Source of the DNA: Orbilia blumenaviensis
Lineage: Eukaryota > Ascomycota > Orbiliomycetes > Orbiliales > Orbiliaceae
Reading direction: 5' to 3'
Assembly: GCA_036872755.1 (NCBI GenBank)
Contig: JAVHNS010000002.1
Location: forward strand, 2,852,001 to 2,916,000
DNA: 64,000 bases
The position numbers and the translations under genes are program-made. Under the pieces are notes generated by a model. That model did no database searches. It was not told the origin of the DNA and was given only the letters and a program-made list of their open reading frames with translations. Of this stretch, positions 58,138-64,000 are shown piece by piece. Each line of letters starts with the position of its first letter. The first letter of the stretch is position 1.

Positions 58138-61109
58138 GGTGGTGGAGCTGTCTGCGTCTTGGGCAAGCAGATGGTGGTGCTGGCGAGCAGGAGCACGTCT
58201 GCGCAAGAGCAGTAGCTGTACAGTAGAAAATTATAATTATATCCCAAAACCTGCAAGAAAAAGGGCCTGAAGGGTCGACGGGTGATTTGATATTGCATTT
58301 GAGGCTCGTTTCACGTTGGAACAAAAATCCCAAAGTGGACCCACAATGACGATGGACACGTCATAGATCACGAAGAGAGAGCGGGCCAGATGGGCAGCCC
58401 AGGGCCTTTAGTCACGTTGGCAGCATCTCTGTCGACGACATGGCATGGCAGCCAGCGATGCATCGATATCCGTGCAGCAGTGAGAAGCTGTCGATGAGGG
58501 TGTCAGACATCAAGCAATGATGTGTTGGCTGGTGTTGTCAATAAGACGTTAATGCCCTCTGGCAGCTGGATTCGATTCGATCATTAGATGCAATGCCCCC
58601 CCAGCCGCAGGCAGGCCAGGCAGGACGGCAACTCTAACATGTATCTACGTATACTTACCTGCTTAGGTACTTACCTACTTAAGAAGCAAGGAGGTATTAT
58701 CCTCTGGACGGCCCAGTCCAGACAGACTAGACAGCATGTCAGCCCCACCATTGAATCGCCAGCCAATCCTCGAGTGGGCATGGTTGCTGCCAGATTCGGT
58801 TTCCCTTCATGCATGTTTGTTATCGATACTGCGAGCAATCCAGCCTAGCTAAAGCAGAAAGCCCTTGAACCCTGGTGGAGGGCTAGTCAGCGGGAGATGG
58901 CGAATCATGACATTCGAGGTTTGGGGCCATCGGCAAGACCATGCATGGATGGGAAGTTGGAGCTCGTTTTCGCATTGATCCAAACAGTGCTAGCGGTCAC
59001 GCCGTCGAATGGCGTACGGGGCCGGTACCGTTACCTGGTAGGCGATGGCAGAGATGGCGAGATAGCCTGTGCAGAACGGTAGACGGGACTCGTAGATGGA
59101 GTGCCAATGGGATGATGTGCCTCTCTCATCAAGCTGACTTTGGCATGCCACTCCAGTCCCAACATGCGTACTGCACCGCCGGCTTGGGGGTTGAGAAAGC
59201 TATTATATACGATAGTTATATATGTTATGCCATAGCCATAACCGTGAGTCTCAATCGAACTTGGCCTTCCAGACCAGGTCAGGGGACCAGTAACTCAGGG
59301 ACCCCACGGAAAAGCCGTTTGAGGCTTGATATTATATATTATATCCCAAGGAGGAGAAGTGAATCTGAAGGTCGAGGATACTAATATATCCCGGCCACCC
59401 TCCATCTCCACAATTCCGTATATGTAGACCGCCTTTCCCCCCTCGCTCTGCCCTGCTGCCCTGCCCTGCTTGAGTGCCCTGCCCCGTCTGCGGATGTTGC
59501 GTGCGTCGGTTGTTACATACACACAGCAGCCCTGTCATGCTCGTCCCGCTCTCTAAGCTTGAAGCCCGAACATCATAATTTTTTTTCTTTTATTTTCGAC
59601 ATATCCGCCGGAGTAAAAAAAAAAAAAAAAAAGGAATAGTAATCGTTAAGATCGAATCGAGAAGGGTAGACGCTTCAGTTTGAGAGCTCGCGCCCGAATG
59701 GCTGCAGGCTAACCCAGGCTAGGATCAAAACGTCCGTTCTCCACCTTTCCCCCCAGACCAGAATTATATCTCGAGCAGCCCACCCTTCTTGGACTACTGC
59801 ATTTTCAACCCTTCAACTTCAGCGAAAAGAGAGCGAGAGAGAGAAAGAGTCCTGGCATCGTCGCTGTAGACTGCCTTCCGACGGGACGCCGACGCCGACT
59901 CAAGTCGAGAGCTTCCGGTAAGCTTGAGGAGGAAATCACCCGCTGGTCGAGGAAAGCAAAGCAAGCAACTGTTGTATTTCTTTTTTTAATGACCACTCGC
60001 ACGAACACCTGACGACTTTTTTCCCGCCATCGAATTCAAACGACCTGTATTTTGTATATTTCGCACTCAGAGGTTAGGATACGCACATAAACCACATAGG
60101 ATAGCATCGCCGTCACAGTCTCTCATACCTGATATTTGGCATTTTGCTGTTCCCCTTTTCCTCGTCGATAAACCCTGCCTGTTGTTTCCTCTAATCCGGC
60201 ATTTGCATCCCAATTCCGCCCGTCAAGACGACGTCTCTCGTATGGATATCTAGCTCTTGGGGGGCTCCTAGGCTGTCGAGCTTGAGTTTGTCCCGCAGTG
60301 CACCATAATTAACCCTCCCGCAGCTGCCAGAGAGTCCGCAGAGAGTACTGGTCGTCTCGAAGCTCTTTCTGCTTCCACGCAGGTCATCCATCCCCTCCGG
60401 CATCCAGCTTCCCCTCCCTCTTGCAGGGTCTCGTCCAGTCCAGTCCGTCTAGTTGCTGTATCGTCCGCCTCCTCTCCTGGCATTCCCTGCCCTGTCGGTC
60501 TCGCGTTCTGGTTTGACTGCGAGTGCTTTGTGCGTCTGCTTGAGCTGTCCTGGATTGGCCCTCCAACCGAGCCGGACGAACGACGCATCTCAACCCAGCC
60601 AACCAGTTTCGCCGGGCATCGTTTCTCCCATCACATCGCTGCTCGCCCGTCAAATCACAAATCCTGACTCCACTGCACTGGCAGGCCCTTGGTATTATTT
60701 TTTTGCCCACAATCCTGTCCAGTCCCCTTCTCCTCTTTTCTTTTTTTTTTTTTTTTTTTTTTTTTCGTTTTGCTCTCACATATTTTTTTGTCCTTTGTCG
60801 TTAGTCGCTGTGAAGGGGGTTAGTAAGTTGGATAGACAGTTCGGTTGCATGGCTTTTTGGCTGGTGCTGATTCCTAAGCCTGATATAAACCTTAGTTGAC
60901 TCGACTACCTTCATTACCCTTCATCGAATCTTCCATGCCATCACCATCAACTCAAAACCTCACCATCAACCCCATATAGGACCTGCTCTCACCCCTGCTC
61001 TCGGCCAAGGAACATTCTATCCAGACCCTAGCTTCCGTCTGGTACTTATCTCCGAACCTTCTGGACTCTGAATAGCTCGGCCGCTTCGAGCTCGGGAGCC
61101 TCATTCAAG
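58138..61109. promoter_or_regulatory. Long intergenic region with pyrimidine-rich leader of the RING gene
   Basis: 3 kb without a supported gene. A CTTACCTGCTTAGGTACTTA word lies near 58655, A-runs near 59617-59632 and a 25-base T run at 60741-60765. From about 59750 the plus strand becomes C/T-rich, consistent with a long promoter and 5' leader for the gene at 61110. Frames seen on either strand are Arg/Ser-rich and have no homology features. Confidence 0.45.
60741..60765. repeat. 25-base poly-T tract
   Basis: Uninterrupted T run on the plus strand in the presumed leader or promoter of the RING-finger gene. Confidence 0.9.
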
Positions 61110-64000
61110 ATGGATTTCCCTCCACTTACTCGGCCAATACCCAGCACATCCTCCCTATTTACAGCCTCTGCTCCTACCGTAAAACCTCCCACGACCAACC
61201 CCAATAACGCTCCCCATACTCTACAACCACAAGCTCTAGCTTCAGCTTCAGGGTCTTCATCTGCAAGCTTAAAACGAACATCTACAGATCTCACTGATGG
61301 ACTAGGCGCGTCTGGAAGCAACACCATGCCATCTCTACGGTCTCGGTCAAATAAAGTTGCGAAGAGCTCTCAAAACGGCATCGACCCGCCCAACTCCCCT
61401 GGCCAGCTGCAGAATGGAGAATCGAATTCCATCAGCCCTCCTGCTCCTGTGCATGATCCTCGAGACGACGTATGTTCACTTTAAGCCACCTCTCGCTTAC
61501 GTTCGAGGATTCGCTGCCATTTGGACACATTTGCTAACTTGTGACTCCCGCAGCAAATCAAAGACCTCCAAGCAGACCTGACTAAGCTTCAGAAGTGCGT
61601 TACTTGTGTCGTCTGCCAAGATTTGCTTTTTGAGCCTTACTCGTTAGGGTGTGGGCATGTGTTTTGCTATTCGGTACGAAACCTATCGTTAGAGACTCCA
61701 ATATGTAGAGAGATTCTGATGGATATTTCTAGTGCCTTAAGGATTGGTTCAAGCAGAAGAAGACTTGCCCAGAATGTCGAGCTCGTGTCAAGCACCAGCC
61801 GGCACCTGCATATCTCGTAGGTCTAAAACTAAAGCCCTTATAGTTTAAATCCTAACAGCTTTGTCATAGATCCGAGGCATGATGGATACATTCGTTGGAA
61901 GGGCAAAGAAGCTGTCGCCTGATGAAGAAGGGTCAACTCTACAACAGCAACAAGTAGAAGCATTGAAGATGATTGAGGTAGATAAATCCAGTCCAGAGGG
62001 GCTATTTAGCGGCATGTTCCCTCAGAAATCGGATGTCCTGCCCATCTATGACCCTGAAGATGGTGTAGCACGGTGCCCGAACTGTGCTTGGGAAATTGAA
62101 GGTCGACGATGTGCCAACTGCGGACAAAATTTTCGTGCCTCCGAGATGCCAGGCGCTGACAGCGATGCGAGTGACGCGAGTGACTTTTCGGAAGAAGAAG
62201 AATCAGAGCTAGATGAAGACGAAGATAGCCTATCGGAATCAGACAGGTCAGCCAGGATGGTGGGTGAAGATGGGGAAGAGAGTGATACCGGCTGGGGGGA
62301 AGTCGACTCTGACCGAGATCACAGACTTGCCCTTGCACTTCAAGATTCTTACCATGAGGAATTTATGAGATACCTCGGAGCCGAACCCGGTTGGCTGGAA
62401 CAACAATTCGGTGCAGGCAGGGCTCACGCAGCGAGGGAAGCAGCAAGAAACTATGTGGAACGATCTATGAGTCGTAATCTCTCAAGCCCTGGCCGAACAT
62501 TGCAGCCTAGTTCACCTTATAGTCGAGATTCGGAAGATGATAGTGAGGACCAGACACTCGATGAGGACGACAGTGATATGGAAGATTTTATAGTACACGA
62601 TACCCCGGGCCGCCGGCCCCGACGTCAGCAACCCGCACCACGCACTCTACGGCATTCTCGACGGAGCGTAGCTGATCTATCTGACGACGAAGAAGATGAG
62701 GATGAGGATGAGGATGACGAGCCGGTTCTGAGAAGGGATCGAGGGACCCAGTTTTTCAACAGACGCCCAATCATAATCAGTTCTGATAACGAAGATGATG
62801 AAGAAGAAGTTGCTGGCTTGATCAGTGCCGCTGGCTATGCACAACTAGATCATGATACTACAACTGGAGACGATGATGATGATGAAGACAGTTTCGATGA
62901 AAGCAGTCTCGGTCAGGTTTTAAGGCCTGCTGGTCCACTACGAGCAAATACTATGCCAGCAGCCATGCCCACTACTGCACGTCGCAGTCTAAGGGACCAG
63001 GCAGCTGTTGAACCTCCGCGAAGCGCCACTCCTCCAGTAACTCGACGGCGTCGCAGAACGGTCACATTCCAAGTCCCAGATGATGCAGATGGGGAAAATG
63101 ATAGTGACACGAGAGACGGAGACGGGGATTTAGATATGGACAGACATTCGAGAGCAGGTTCCACCTCGTTAGCCTCTATCACCTCCAACCGAACTGACGC
63201 GTCGGCTCATTCCAATCGCAGTGGCGGAAGTTCTTTTTCCCAGGATATACCTTCAGTTAATGACGACGATTCCTCAGACGACTCCGAACCACGGCAGCGG
63301 CGGCGAAGACCCGGCAATGCCACTTCCTCGTCGAACCTCAGGCGTGCAGCAACAGCCCATCCTACTGGCGGGTCACGGAATAGAACAGCACGCCCCACAA
63401 ACAACGTCGACCCCGTGGTACATAGGCTTTTGCGAACATTCAATGCCCAGAGAAATGAATCCCAGTTGGAAGGCCTCGGAATGTCAGTTCTAGAAAACCC
63501 GATTACAATATCCTCCAGTCCTCGATCTGCCAGCCATGATCTTCAAGAGTTGAACGACCCTATTGTCATCAACAGCAGCCCTGAGCAAACCTTTTTCCCA
63601 AGGGGACACCGAGCAAATTCTAGTGCCCAGGCAGCTAGCAGGCAATCTAATCAGAATCCACACCATCCTTCGTCTCCGCAAACTTTGACCCCATCACGTG
63701 CCATGAGCGTGCTTTCTAATGAATCTACTTCTCGTTCAAATATCACGAGCCCAGCGGCCAATATGATGGCAGCGTCTCTGTCCAATATAAGGGCCGAGCC
63801 TAGCGCTTGGGAAATGGCAGCTGCTCCGTCTAGTGTTACATCCAGCACCGCTGCTACTATTGGGAGTACGCAGAGTGGCCCTACTAGTAGGGGGAGCATG
63901 AGAACGAGACGGAGTAATGCCGCTCTTCGGTCAGAAGGTATTCCAAGAACTGGTACACCTACAGGCCGCAACGCTACCCGACCCAATCGCAACCCAGGGC
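61110..64000 (+). CDS. RING-finger protein, probable E3 ubiquitin ligase (3' partial)
   Basis: Exons 61110-61469, 61554-61673, 61733-61816 and 61870 onward, all phase 0, open to the window edge (at least 898 residues). The N-terminus (1-120) is Ser/Pro-rich. The RING spans about residues 134-180 and is built from three exons: CVTCVVC, CGHVFCYS + CLKDWF, TCPEC, followed by RVKHQPAPAYLIRGMMDTF. A second Cys cluster (CPNC...CANCGQNF, near 62073-62130) looks like a zinc ribbon. The remainder is Asp/Glu/Ser/Arg-rich disordered sequence with two recurrent hydrophobic Ser-motifs, NPITISSSPRS and DPIVINSSPEQ. Motifs of the type I-I/V-x-S-S resemble SUMO-interacting motifs (also RPIIISSDNE), which would suit a SUMO-targeted ligase; this is inference. 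Yeast Psh1 is one possible relative. Confidence 0.78.

Noticed and set aside
58941..59384. Plus-strand frame of 147 codons starting with ATG
   Set aside because: Arg/Gly/Trp-rich composition, no domain, and mixed base usage like the surrounding noncoding DNA.
60191..60779. Overlapping minus-strand frames upstream of the RING gene
   Set aside because: They are complements of a C/T-rich leader; Arg/Lys/Gly runs without motifs.

Overview
The window is a gene-dense stretch of an ascomycete chromosome, almost certainly Pezizomycotina. Short spliceosomal introns (45-183 nt in my models, GTAAGT/GTATGT donors, CTRAY-like branch points, TAG/CAG acceptors) interrupt most genes. The recognised proteins are typical fungal housekeeping families. 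Long intergenic leaders and simple repeats are common. The species cannot be fixed from sequence alone. I found no tRNA, rRNA, CRISPR array or complete transposon ORF.

Layout from left to right: NAA25/Mdm20 (NatB auxiliary subunit, -) is divergent from COX23 (+). A long AT-rich gap follows. Then come a Kin4/Ppk1-like kinase (-), ILM1 (-) and, divergent from it, a GCK-III Ste20-like kinase of Sid1/SepL type (+). Next is an accessory-looking block: a Cys/Pro-rich GPI-type wall protein (+), two orphan small genes (+), a very acidic protein with a UIM-like motif (+), a weak small-gene candidate, a low-complexity protein ending in a fungal ubiquitin-like (ULD_2-type) domain (+), and an Arg/Ser-rich orphan with SYDGR repeats (+). 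Then follow a synaptojanin-type inositol 5-phosphatase (-), a cellular reverse-transcriptase-related (RVT) gene (+), EMC2 (+), proteasome beta-7 PRE4 (-), an F-box protein (-), a secreted PhiA-like protein (-), AP-3 delta/APL5 (+) and a RING-finger protein (+) that runs off the right edge.

Functional links are loose, as is usual for fungal gene order. Kin4-type and Sid1-type kinases both act in the mitotic-exit/septation network. Synaptojanin and AP-3 serve membrane traffic, EMC2 serves ER membrane-protein insertion, and PRE4, the F-box, RING, UIM-like and ULD proteins all relate to ubiquitin and the proteasome.

The items most worth a second look are: the RVT gene with all three polymerase aspartates intact; two unannotated inverted-repeat (MITE-like) elements at 42969-43148 and 51697-52139 that share an identical 16-mer and carry RIP-like transition mutations; a 63-nt stop-free intron hidden in the Kin4 kinase domain; and several orphan proteins.
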